Shown piece by piece: positions 45,934 to 54,520 of a DNA stretch of 64,000 bases. The position numbers and the translations under genes are program-made. The notes beneath the pieces were generated by a model. The model ran no database searches and was not told where the DNA came from. It saw nothing but the letters and a program-made list of their open reading frames with translations. Every line of letters begins with the position of its first letter. Positions within the stretch are counted from its first letter, which is position 1. The stretch is from contig NZ_JAHKQR010000003.1 in NCBI RefSeq assembly GCF_018860805.1, positions 186,001 through 250,000 of the forward strand, read 5' to 3'. The DNA is from Aestuariibacter sp. A3R04. GTDB taxonomy: Bacteria > Pseudomonadota > Gammaproteobacteria > Enterobacterales > Alteromonadaceae.

Positions 45934-47202
45934 ATGCTCAACCTTCCTGTCAAAGTTGAACCAAATGACATTGTTGAAAAAGGTACGGGATGTCCGGAGA
46001 CATATCAGTCTTCTGGTTGGAATTTACTGGCTGAGGACATTAGTTTTCCAGCAGCAGTGATTCACGCCAGAGCCTTAGAAAACAATGCCCGCTGGATGCA
46101 GACCTTTAGTGAAAAGGCCAAGGTAAAGTTGGCCCCTCACGGTAAGACAACTATGTCCCCAGAGCTATTCCACCTCCAAATGCAACAGGGATGCTGGGGA
46201 ATGAGTTTAGCGACAGTGCCACAAGTGGTAACTGCATACCACAGCGGCATAAAACGCATCATCTTAGCCAACCAGCTTGTTGGTCGTCGCCACTATGAAA
46301 TCATCGCCGACCTGTTAAAAAAAGGGGGGCTGGAATTTTATTGTTTTGTTGACTCCATTGAGAATGCTAAGAGTTTAGGAGCGTTTTTTTCAGCGAAAAA
46401 TATCAGGTTGAACATACTTCTTGAAATTGGTGTTGTGGGAGGGCGCTGTGGTTGGCGTGATACTCATAATATTATGAAACTGTGTGATGTGATCAACCAG
46501 TATGATGCTTTACAGCTTTGTGGAATTAGTTTTTACGAAGGAGTGATCCATGGTGAGAATGCTGAGCGCGAAATTATAGCTTTTGTGAAACTCATCACTC
46601 GGTTATGCGAGCACTTGTATGAAAAGCGTGTTTTTTCGACGGATGACATTATTGTCACCGGAGCCGGCTCTGCCTGGTATGATCTGGTTTCTCAACATCT
46701 GCATTCACATTATCGTCAGATTGAATTTACCCCCATTATTCGACCGGGATGTTACCTGATCCACGATACTGGTATTTATCAGGATGCGCAACGTGCAGTG
46801 CTAGAGCGCAGCGAGTTAGCCTGTCAGTTAAGCTTGGAGGAAGCTGGTCAACTTGAATCTAGTTTGTCCTTGTGGGCTTATGTGCAATCTGTGCCAGAGC
46901 CTGGCTTAGTGATCGTTGGTATGGGAAAGCGCGACGTGGCATTTGACGCGGGTTTACCAACACCTGAGTTACATTTCAGACCTGGCATGCCCGCACCGGT
47001 AAAAAGTGCTGCGGAATGGAAAGTGACAAAAATCATGGACCAACATTGCATGATGTCCACCTCTGCAGAGGCCGATTTGAAGCCCGGTGATCTACTGAGT
47101 TTCTCAACCTCTCACCCCTGTCTAACGATGGATAAATGGCGATTTATTGGGGTGATGGATGACAACTATATGATTAGACAACACATAACCACTTACTTTT
47201 AA
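45934..47202 (+). CDS. DSD-type D-serine/D-threonine dehydratase (PLP, alanine-racemase-like fold)
   Basis: A 422-residue cytoplasmic PLP enzyme. The N-terminal alanine-racemase-type barrel holds the cofactor Lys71 in LAPHGKTTMSPELF. The C-terminal domain ends with the zinc-site motif His394-Pro-Cys396 (SHPCLTMDKWRF), diagnostic of eukaryote-like D-serine dehydratases. The reaction is beta-elimination from a D-amino acid giving an enamine that becomes a keto acid plus ammonia. The RidA protein of the same operon would speed that second step. First gene of a five-gene unit. D-Ser is the best guess; D-Thr or another D-amino acid is possible. Confidence 0.87.
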   Translation: MLNLPVKVEPNDIVEKGTGCPETYQSSGWNLLAEDISFPAAVIHARALENNARWMQTFSEKAKVKLAPHGKTTMSPELFHLQMQQGCWGMSLATVPQVVTAYHSGIKRIILANQLVGRRHYEIIADLLKKGGLEFYCFVDSIENAKSLGAFFSAKNIRLNILLEIGVVGGRCGWRDTHNIMKLCDVINQYDALQLCGISFYEGVIHGENAEREIIAFVKLITRLCEHLYEKRVFSTDDIIVTGAGSAWYDLVSQHLHSHYRQIEFTPIIRPGCYLIHDTGIYQDAQRAVLERSELACQLSLEEAGQLESSLSLWAYVQSVPEPGLVIVGMGKRDVAFDAGLPTPELHFRPGMPAPVKSAAEWKVTKIMDQHCMMSTSAEADLKPGDLLSFSTSHPCLTMDKWRFIGVMDDNYMIRQHITTYF

Positions 47203-47222
47203 ATTATAAGGTTACCAATACA

Positions 47223-48074
47223 GTGGATATCGTTTCAGCAATCAAACAACGTTTAACTCATTTACGCCCCTCTGAACGGAAAGTGGCCAAAACAATATTG
47301 GCCGATATTAACTTCGCAGCCAAAGCCTCTATTAGTGAACTAGCCGATAAAGCAAGCACCAGCCATGCAAGTATCACACGTTTAGCCAAGGCGTTAGATT
47401 GTAAAAATGTTAGAGATCTTAAGATCAAGCTGGCTCAATCAGCTGCTGTAGGAGAGAGGTTTACTAACACTCAGCCTGTTGAGAAGAAAGATATTTCGGC
47501 TATATACCAAGGCATACAGGATATTCTTGCGATCAACAGTGGCCTGATTACTGATGAGGTTGTGCAACAGGCCAGTCAGATCGTAACAGCGGCGGGACAC
47601 ATCCTAATATTTGGTGTGGGTGGCGGTAGTACAGCTATGGCGCAAGAGTGCCATTACCGTCTATTTCGATTGAATATCAAGAGTAACGCCTATTCCGACC
47701 CCATGTTAATGAGAATGACGGCAGCCACGGTAGATATTAAGGATGTAGTCATTTGCTTGTCATTGGGCGGTGTTAGTCCGGATGTACAAGCTTCTGCGCA
47801 TATCGCCCAAGAATATGGGGCAAAGGTGGTAGCAATATGTCCGGCCGGACCACTAGCTGACTTGGCTGATGTGCATTTGCCAATTGCGACACATGAGCTC
47901 GATTACATTTATACTCCTAGCGCTTCACGTTACGTGATGCTAGCGGCCATTGATATGCTAAGTAGTGAATTAGCCGTAAAGCATCAGCGCAGATCTCGAG
48001 AAAAACTAAGACGCCTAAAGGTCCATTTAGATGAGCATCGTCATATGGATGGACGTATGCCTTTGGGGGATTAG
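47223..48074 (+). CDS. RpiR/MurR family transcriptional regulator
   Basis: A 283-residue regulator starting at GTG, 20 bases after the dehydratase stop. The N-terminal HTH_6 domain (LRPSERKVAKTILADINFAA, ISELADKASTSHASITRLAK) is followed by a SIS domain at about 120-260 (HILIFGVGGGSTAMAQECHY, VVICLSLGGVSPDVQASAHI). SIS domains normally bind phosphosugars, but RpiR proteins also occur in amino-acid loci. It probably controls this operon; the ligand is unknown. Confidence 0.9.
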   Translation: MDIVSAIKQRLTHLRPSERKVAKTILADINFAAKASISELADKASTSHASITRLAKALDCKNVRDLKIKLAQSAAVGERFTNTQPVEKKDISAIYQGIQDILAINSGLITDEVVQQASQIVTAAGHILIFGVGGGSTAMAQECHYRLFRLNIKSNAYSDPMLMRMTAATVDIKDVVICLSLGGVSPDVQASAHIAQEYGAKVVAICPAGPLADLADVHLPIATHELDYIYTPSASRYVMLAAIDMLSSELAVKHQRRSREKLRRLKVHLDEHRHMDGRMPLGD

Positions 48075-48075
48075 C

Positions 48076-49551
48076 ATGACATCAATACAGAGTAATAACT
48101 GTGACACGTTGATATTAAATGCCACCGTTTTCGATGGCAGTGGTGCAGATGGCAAAGTGCAGGATGTCGCTATCAAAGAAGATAAAATCATTGCGATAGG
48201 TAAACTCAAAACTTTCAGCGCTGATCAGTGTGTTGACGCAACTGGGCTAGTGTTAGCACCGGGTTTTATCGACGTGCATACTCATGATGATCTTGAAGTG
48301 TTTAGAAATCCCGATATGTTAGCCAAAATTAGCCAAGGTATTACCACGGTAGTTGTCGGGAACTGTGGTATCAGCGCTTACCCTTATACCACTCATACCG
48401 CTCCACCTGATCCGATTAATTTATTAGGTCAGGAAACAGAGTTTTCATTTTCAACTTTAGCCGTTTATATCCACCAGCTTAACGCTACACCCTCCGCGGT
48501 GAATGTAGTGGCTTTAGTTGGGCATACCACCTTAAGAGCACAGGTGATGGCAGATCTTAATCGTCCTGCTACGCCTGAAGAAATAACGGCTATGACGAAA
48601 TTACTGCGTTTAGCGTTACAACAAGGCGCAAAAGGTCTCAGTTCAGGTCTGGCTTATAAAAATGCCAATCGGGCCCCCACGAGCGAAGTACTCGCTTTAT
48701 CAGAAGAATTGGCAGAATTCGACGCAATTTATACTACGCACTTACGCACGGAATTTGATGGCATACTTGATGCGCTGGACGAAGCTTTTTTCATTGGTAA
48801 AAAAGCCAACAGTCCGGTGGTGATATCACATCTGAAGTGTGCTGGTAAGAACAACTGGGGAAGAGCAAGGGAAGTGATCCGGCATGTTGAGCAAGCTCAG
48901 CATTCACAAGAAGTGGCCTGTGACTGCTATCCCTACCATGCTAGTTCCAGTACTCTGGATTTATCGCAGGTTACGAAAGATTTTGAGATATTTATTACCT
49001 GGTCTGATCCTCATCCAGAGGCCGCAGGCCAAACGCTGGCAGAGATTGCCAACCACTGGCAGCTGTCACTGTATGACGCCGCTTTAAAACTGCAACCTGC
49101 GGGGGCGGTCTATCACGGTATGGACGAAAAAGATGTTCAGGCCATTTTATCATTCCCATCAAGCATGATTGGTTCTGATGGCTTGCCGTGTGATCCCCAT
49201 CCTCACCCACGACTATGGGGCTCATTTCCCCGGGTATTGGGGCATTATAGCCGAGACTTACAACTGTTCCCGTTGGCTCAAGCTATTCATAAAATGACAG
49301 GGCTGTCAGCCGACACGTTTAAGCTTGGCCACCGCGGTTTTATTAAAACCGATTATTTTGCCGACTTGGTTCTGTTTGACCCCTTAACCATTAAAGATGT
49401 AGCAGATTTTTCATCGCCTTTTGAAATCTCGCAGGGCATTCATGCTGTGTGGGTTAACGGTCAATTAAGCTATCAAATAGATAAGAACACAATTCAGCCC
49501 ACTAGAGCGGGGCGATTTTTAGCACATAATTCAGCAGGAGATGCAAAATGA
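48076..49551 (+). CDS. N-acyl-D-amino-acid deacylase (amidohydrolase)
   Basis: A 491-residue metal-dependent hydrolase. Metal motif HxH in GFIDVHTHDDLEV, TTVVVGNCGISAYP (Cys ligand as in D-aminoacylase), Lys/His in KGLSSGLAYK and YTTHLRTEF, VVISHLKCAG and Asp in MIGSDGLPCDPHPHPR. This order is that of D-aminoacylases, which release D-amino acids from N-acyl forms. I chose the ATG at 48076, one base after the RpiR stop and preceded by GGGGGA; the frame runs further up inside rpiR. It feeds the D-serine dehydratase. Confidence 0.9.
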   Translation: MTSIQSNNCDTLILNATVFDGSGADGKVQDVAIKEDKIIAIGKLKTFSADQCVDATGLVLAPGFIDVHTHDDLEVFRNPDMLAKISQGITTVVVGNCGISAYPYTTHTAPPDPINLLGQETEFSFSTLAVYIHQLNATPSAVNVVALVGHTTLRAQVMADLNRPATPEEITAMTKLLRLALQQGAKGLSSGLAYKNANRAPTSEVLALSEELAEFDAIYTTHLRTEFDGILDALDEAFFIGKKANSPVVISHLKCAGKNNWGRAREVIRHVEQAQHSQEVACDCYPYHASSSTLDLSQVTKDFEIFITWSDPHPEAAGQTLAEIANHWQLSLYDAALKLQPAGAVYHGMDEKDVQAILSFPSSMIGSDGLPCDPHPHPRLWGSFPRVLGHYSRDLQLFPLAQAIHKMTGLSADTFKLGHRGFIKTDYFADLVLFDPLTIKDVADFSSPFEISQGIHAVWVNGQLSYQIDKNTIQPTRAGRFLAHNSAGDAK

Positions 49552-49934
49552 CAATCAAACGATACGGCATTGAGGGCGGCACAGGTACAGGTGGCCAACA
49601 TTTGCCTTTTTCAAGAGCAGTTGAAGCCGGTGGCTGGTTAAAGGTATCAGGGCAAACTCCCATGAGAAATGGCGAAGTCGTCGAGGGCGGGATTGTTGAA
49701 CAATCTCATATTGCCATCGAGAATTGCTTAGAAATCATGAAAGAAGCGGGCTATGGTTTAGAGCATGTAGTGCATGTCACCGTAGTACTCACTGACGCAA
49801 GATATTTTCAATCATTTAATAACGTCTTCAAAGAAATTTTTGGTCAACATCCTCCTGCGCGTATTTGTGCGGTGGCTGACCTGGTGGTGGACTGCAAAGT
49901 TGAGGTGGATGTCACTTGCTATAAAGCGCAATGA
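49548..49934 (+). CDS. RidA family enamine/imine deaminase
   Basis: A 128-residue YjgF/RidA protein whose start overlaps the deacylase stop (ATGA), implying translational coupling. The Arg in PPARICAVADLVVDCKVEVD and the Glu of VEVD correspond to the substrate-binding Arg105 and the catalytic-region Glu120 of E. coli RidA. It should hydrolyse the enamine/imine released by the DSD-type dehydratase. Compared with canonical RidA the N-terminus is slightly different (GGTGTGGQHLPFSRAVEAGG), so a non-archetypal Rid subfamily is possible. Confidence 0.88.
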   Translation: MTIKRYGIEGGTGTGGQHLPFSRAVEAGGWLKVSGQTPMRNGEVVEGGIVEQSHIAIENCLEIMKEAGYGLEHVVHVTVVLTDARYFQSFNNVFKEIFGQHPPARICAVADLVVDCKVEVDVTCYKAQ

Positions 49935-49971
49935 TAGCGGCAAGCACATAGTGTCTGCGTAGGAGTCTGAG

Positions 49972-51423
49972 ATGGAAAGTGTGTTTGTTTTCGCCTTTAT
50001 TGCATATATGTGTGCGATGATTGCCGTCGGTTTTTTGGTTTCCCGGCATCAAAAGTCGGGAGAAGACTTTCTGCTCGGTGGACGCAGTTTACCACTGCTA
50101 CTTACCTTGGGAACAACAGTTGCGACTATGGTTGGTACTGGCTCGTCGATGGGCGCTGTGGGCTTTGCATATTTAAATGGCTGGGCCGGCACCCTATATG
50201 GTGTTGGAGGAGCCGTCGGGGTATTGTTGCTCGCTTGGTTGTTTGCGCCTGTGCGTCAGTTAAAGTTTATGACGATGAGTGAGGAATTGTCCTATTATGT
50301 GGGCGCCCACCCCCTCATTAAAAACCTGGTTGCCTGCATTATATATGTGGCCAGTATTGGTTGGTTAGGGGCTCATATTTTGGGCGGGGGCATGTACTTA
50401 TCTTGGTTGACTGGATTGGATACTACAACAGCTAAGTTACTGATTGCCCTTAGCTTTACTATATATGTGGTGATCGGCGGCTATACCGCTGTAGTTTGGA
50501 CCGATTCTATTCAAGCCATACTGTTGTTTGCAGGTTTTATTTTGATGGCTATTTTCTCTGTGCAATATGTGGGTGGGTGGGACGCAATGCTTGCCAATCA
50601 GCCCAGGGAAAATGTCACCTGGTTCGCCGTGGATAAAATCGGGTTTTTACCTGCCATCTCATTGAGTTTGGCTGTATTGGTAGGCATTTTAGCCACACCT
50701 TCTTTTCGTCAACGGATATACTCCGGTAAGAATGTGAAATCTGTTCGCCAATCTTTTATATATTCTGGCATTATCTACTTAGCCTTTTCTAGCATTCCCG
50801 CCATAATAGGTATGAGTGCCTATGCGATGACAGAAAGTTTAGAGAACTCAGCGTTTGCCTTTCCACATATTGCTTTGAACGTGATGCCAATGGCCTTAGG
50901 CGTTTTTATCATTATTGCTGGTATCTCAGCGACCTTATCCAGTGCAAGCTCTGATGCTATTGCTGGTGTGAGCGTGATCATGAGAGACCTGTATCGCTTA
51001 GCTACGGGTAATATGCCGCCACCAAGTAAAGTAGTTTTACTGTCCAGAGTAAGCCTGGTCTTAACCATCGGTGCTGCGCTTGGTTTCGCCTTGTTATCTA
51101 ACGATATTATTAGTTACATCACTAAAATGATCGCCATTTTGATGTCAGGGATGTGTGTGTGCGGTTTGCTGGGGCGATTTTGGCCCAGATACAACTGGCA
51201 AGGTGCTGCCGCAACGTTATTTACTGGTATGCTAAGCGCTTTGGCAATTACGCTTAATAACGACTGGAATACTTTTTGGGGTAACCCTGTTATTCCCTCG
51301 GTCGTATGCGCTACCTTTGCCGGTATATTGATAAGCCTGTGTACGGGAAAATCACGATTGGATAGCGAACATGCATTAGCAATATTAGCCGCGGAAAGAG
51401 CTGAAATGGAAGAAAGTAGGTGA
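49972..51423 (+). CDS. Sodium:solute symporter (SSS family)
   Basis: A 483-residue membrane protein with about 13 helices. GEDFLLGGRSLPLLLTLGTT and VATMVGTGSSMGAVGFAYLN near the N-terminus and SATLSSASSDAIAGVSVIMRD further on mark an SSS sodium-coupled transporter. GGAGTCTGAG precedes the ATG. Last gene of the D-amino-acid operon; it most likely imports the acylated or free D-amino acid. Its sequence is distinct from the SSS protein of the galactan locus. Confidence 0.9.
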   Translation: MESVFVFAFIAYMCAMIAVGFLVSRHQKSGEDFLLGGRSLPLLLTLGTTVATMVGTGSSMGAVGFAYLNGWAGTLYGVGGAVGVLLLAWLFAPVRQLKFMTMSEELSYYVGAHPLIKNLVACIIYVASIGWLGAHILGGGMYLSWLTGLDTTTAKLLIALSFTIYVVIGGYTAVVWTDSIQAILLFAGFILMAIFSVQYVGGWDAMLANQPRENVTWFAVDKIGFLPAISLSLAVLVGILATPSFRQRIYSGKNVKSVRQSFIYSGIIYLAFSSIPAIIGMSAYAMTESLENSAFAFPHIALNVMPMALGVFIIIAGISATLSSASSDAIAGVSVIMRDLYRLATGNMPPPSKVVLLSRVSLVLTIGAALGFALLSNDIISYITKMIAILMSGMCVCGLLGRFWPRYNWQGAAATLFTGMLSALAITLNNDWNTFWGNPVIPSVVCATFAGILISLCTGKSRLDSEHALAILAAERAEMEESR

Positions 51424-51580
51424 GTGGATTCTGCGCATGAAAACTAAGATATTGTTGATAGCTACCTGATTGCAGAGCGGCCCAGTAAGCTGTCGGGCAG
51501 ACTTCATTGCGTCTCATCTCATATTATATATCTGGCTTTCGATCTTATGTTCAATACAGAGAACAATAGTGTATTCACTA

Positions 51581-51634
51581 ATATGCATTCCACACAAAAT
51601 ATGAACCGGTTCATATTTTGTGTGGAATGCATAT
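51581..51634. repeat. 54-bp perfect palindrome with LacI-type core
   Basis: Both 27-base arms match perfectly with no spacer; the centre is AACC|GGTT at 51607/51608. The left arm starts ATATGCATTCCACACAAAAT and the right arm ends with its complement. The inner 12 bases TGAACCGGTTCA form a LacI-family-type operator that recurs at 51714. The outer part far exceeds what one repressor dimer needs. No T-run follows, so it is not an ordinary terminator. Read directly from the sequence. Confidence 0.85.
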
Positions 51635-51713
51635 GGTTTTAAATATTAATTTACACAAGAGGTTGTTGTTTTTTAATAAAAACTTTATTTTTAAAGAAAC
51701 TGAAATAATTTGG

Positions 51714-51725
51714 TAAACCGGTTCA
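51714..51725. promoter_or_regulatory. Second LacI-type operator, TAAACCGGTTCA
   Basis: It shares ACCGGTTCAT with the centre of the 54-bp palindrome, and both are followed by similar T-rich, TGTG-containing sequence. It lies 43-54 bases upstream of the CBM-MBL start codon, where a repressor would block transcription. Two sites 107 bases apart (centre to centre) could allow looping. Confidence 0.55.
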
Positions 51726-51767
51726 TTTATTGTGGGTTGAAGTATTCATAAATTGATGAGGAAGTAC

Positions 51768-54446
51768 ATGAGAACTCACTTTTACCGTTTGATTATAAAA
51801 AATTACAAAATGGTGTTTGTTATAGGTATCGTTTCGTTTCTTCAGGCTTGTAATAGCAGCGGGAGTAATGACAAAGCCAATCCAGAACCAATACCTCCAA
51901 CCCCTGCAGAGCCGACAGTATCAATTCCCGCCAACTGTAACTCCATTTTGGCTGAAACCGTTGTAGATACTGATTGGGAAGTTGATGGGTATACATTGTA
52001 TGAATTTGAATCAGCTTTCGATGAAACGCTGGAATCCGGATTTGTCGTTGGTAACGCGCCGACATTGTATGGAGATGGAGAGAATGAAGACTTTGTACTT
52101 GAGCCAGCGAGTAACAGGCAATATGTATTAATGAACGGTAACTCTGGCAAAGTATATATCCACAATATAACTATCCCTGAAGATGGTGTGTACGAATTAA
52201 AAATATTCGCTAATACACAGCTTGGCTACAAGAAGCAACATATCTTCCTATATGAAGATAGCCAGTTAGATCGTACTAACTTGGAATCTGATCAACATGA
52301 AAACGCCGCCTTTTCACATTGGGGATATGAGTTTTTTGAGCATAAAGACAACCAATGGCATGAGTTTGTGCTACGTCCAGAGTTAGTTGCTGGAACATAC
52401 ACTATGGAACTCAGGCTATCATGGGGATTTACAATATTTGATCGGATTGAAATTAGTTCTGCTCCAATTCGTTTTGCATCTCAGTATGCTATCACTCAAG
52501 GCGTCCACTATGTCAGCGAGGAAAATGATATATCAGCGCCTCTTCGTCTGAATACGAATAAATTGGTTGATGTGACTATTGATGGTATGACTGCAAGCTA
52601 TGCACTGAGCGAGACCTGCGATGAGTTAACATTGACAGCCGATGGGCTGTCAGAGTTAGAGCCCGGTACACACCAAGCACAAGTAAATTTTGACTACTTA
52701 GAACCAACGACATTTGAAATCAAGGTAGTAGAAGGGGATTTAACGGGGACCGCCGGAGACAGGTATGAAGCTGAAGATGTAACCCTGGGTGAGTTAATGC
52801 AAGTGCGTAGTCATGGCGATAGCGAATGGGATCGCTTCGATGATGTCAGTAGCAACAGCGGCTACGTCACCATGGAAAATACCGGATCAATGCTTTTTTA
52901 CGTGAATGTTAAAGAAGCGGGGTTGTACAACATGAGTTTCCGCTATAGAACTGGAGCAAGTGACAAAGTACAGGACATTAAGATAAACGGTGAATTTGCA
53001 CTTCCTGGTGCTGGTTTTAGGGCCTCTCGTACTTATTGGGAAACAGCAACTTTTCCTGTTCAATTAAAAGAAGGTAGTAATACAGTTGAGATAATCAAAA
53101 GTTGGGGTTTCCAGGATTTTGACTACTTCGATGTTTCAAAAGTACCCGCGAAAATGTCTGCTAAAGTGGGTCCTAAGCAGCAAAATTTTTATCTGGACCA
53201 TCAGAAACAAATTTCCATCAAAATTGATCCCTACGGCAATGAGCTAGACTCAGTTATACTATCAGCGACAAACGAAGAGACTGATTTTGAAGCTATAGCC
53301 GTTAACTATGAAGTTGAAGAGTATAAAGACGATATTGAGGGCCGCTATACAAGTGTGATAGTGGGCGGTTTCTTCGCTCATCTAGACAGTCAACAACTCG
53401 CTTCACTACCTCCAGGAAACTATGAACTTACTTGGACATTCACCAGTGGTGACGTGAAAACAACGCAACTTAACATTGTTCCCCCAGACGCCGATTTTGA
53501 CAACGATTTTGTCGTTATTTTCTTCGATTCCAGCCATGGAAATGCTGCGTTATTCTTGTTGCCTGATGGTAAATCCCTGGTGGTAGACCTGGGTCAATGG
53601 TGGGTCAATCTAGACCGAGTCATTCCTTTCCTTAAAGCCAATAATATTGAGCCAGACTATCTATGGCTGACCCATCCTCACGGTGACCACATTGGCGGTA
53701 CCTATCGCCGCCAAGTATACGACGGCTTTATTTCTGAGGGACATGAAGCATTTGTTAACGCTTTTCCGAATGTCATCGTTCAACGATCAATGCATGAAGA
53801 AGACGGTGGCGATCGTGAATTCTTCAGGAGTGGTAGAGAGTTTGATTTAGGTGGGACCAGTGTAAAAATCTTGAATACTTTTGGTGACTCGTGCAGCGAG
53901 GACGCGATTGCTGTCAATTCTTGTGATTTAAATGCCAACTCACTGGCTTTTAGCATGGAATACTCTGGGTTCAGAGTGCAGTTTCAAGGCGATATATACG
54001 CGCACAATCAAGATAGAATCTTGAAAGAATACGGCACTGACACAATTACAGGCGAGTTGTTCTATGGAAATCATCACTGGCACGGTTCAATCAATCCTGA
54101 ATACGTTAAAAAGTCAGATCCTGCTTTAATTTTTGTCCCTGCCAGTGAAGTAGTATATGCAAGAGGTGCCTTTACTCAGGATGCCATGGAAGCTGTAAAT
54201 TATTTACGTCGCCACGGAAGTCAGTACAAGGAAATGTTAATGAGCTTTGACATAGGGCACCTTATCGTTCGCGTTAGCACCGATGAAGAAGGGCAGCCAG
54301 TTTGGACATATGAAACGATGAAAAATCTGGGTATTCCGGACGTTGGTGATACTCACTATCCTGATTACTCGGACGAACAAAAAGCAGAGCTTCATGAGCT
54401 TATCCGCTTGCCATATTTGGAAAAGTGGCGCAGCAATCCAGATTAG
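51768..54446 (+). CDS. Surface lipoprotein with carbohydrate-binding modules and a metallo-beta-lactamase-fold domain
   Basis: An 892-residue lipoprotein; the leader VFVIGIVSFLQAC gives a lipobox. I chose the ATG at 51768 because AGGA is correctly spaced; TTG/ATG at 51753/51756 are upstream. Residues of about 75-230 form a beta-sandwich module (GDGENEDFVLEPASNRQY ... RLSWGFTIFDRIEIS). About 335-470 is a CBM6/35-like module (RYEAEDVTLGE ... SWGFQDFDYFDVS). After a linker, about 580-860 is an MBL-fold domain with THPHGDHIGG, giving ligands His636, His638, Asp640 and His641; FQGDIY and GNHHWHGS supply further candidates. The combination suggests a metallohydrolase acting on a polysaccharide or bound ester; no precedent function can be given. 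Preceded by two LacI-type operators. Confidence 0.75.
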   Translation: MRTHFYRLIIKNYKMVFVIGIVSFLQACNSSGSNDKANPEPIPPTPAEPTVSIPANCNSILAETVVDTDWEVDGYTLYEFESAFDETLESGFVVGNAPTLYGDGENEDFVLEPASNRQYVLMNGNSGKVYIHNITIPEDGVYELKIFANTQLGYKKQHIFLYEDSQLDRTNLESDQHENAAFSHWGYEFFEHKDNQWHEFVLRPELVAGTYTMELRLSWGFTIFDRIEISSAPIRFASQYAITQGVHYVSEENDISAPLRLNTNKLVDVTIDGMTASYALSETCDELTLTADGLSELEPGTHQAQVNFDYLEPTTFEIKVVEGDLTGTAGDRYEAEDVTLGELMQVRSHGDSEWDRFDDVSSNSGYVTMENTGSMLFYVNVKEAGLYNMSFRYRTGASDKVQDIKINGEFALPGAGFRASRTYWETATFPVQLKEGSNTVEIIKSWGFQDFDYFDVSKVPAKMSAKVGPKQQNFYLDHQKQISIKIDPYGNELDSVILSATNEETDFEAIAVNYEVEEYKDDIEGRYTSVIVGGFFAHLDSQQLASLPPGNYELTWTFTSGDVKTTQLNIVPPDADFDNDFVVIFFDSSHGNAALFLLPDGKSLVVDLGQWWVNLDRVIPFLKANNIEPDYLWLTHPHGDHIGGTYRRQVYDGFISEGHEAFVNAFPNVIVQRSMHEEDGGDREFFRSGREFDLGGTSVKILNTFGDSCSEDAIAVNSCDLNANSLAFSMEYSGFRVQFQGDIYAHNQDRILKEYGTDTITGELFYGNHHWHGSINPEYVKKSDPALIFVPASEVVYARGAFTQDAMEAVNYLRRHGSQYKEMLMSFDIGHLIVRVSTDEEGQPVWTYETMKNLGIPDVGDTHYPDYSDEQKAELHELIRLPYLEKWRSNPD

Positions 54447-54475
54447 TCCCCCTTTGTATTTACCGATTTTTATCC

Positions 54476-54494
54476 GACCACACCTGGTGTGGTC
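54476..54494. promoter_or_regulatory. GACCACACC-T-GGTGTGGTC palindrome before hupE-like gene
   Basis: A perfect 9-1-9 inverted repeat, 30 bases after the MBL stop and 26 before the next ATG. It could be a short hairpin or the operator of a metal-dependent regulator of the HupE-TBDR pair. No U-run follows. Confidence 0.45.
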
Positions 54495-54520
54495 CGTGTC
54501 TGTTTTAGAGTTCATTAGTT

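Larger units (their letters stand above)
51424..51767. other. 344-base regulatory region upstream of the CBM-MBL gene
   Basis: No gene. It contains the 54-bp perfect palindrome (51581-51634) and a second CCGG operator (51714-51725), both described separately, in an AT-rich stretch suited to a promoter. The first 130 bases after the symporter stop show no clear intrinsic terminator. Confidence 0.6.
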
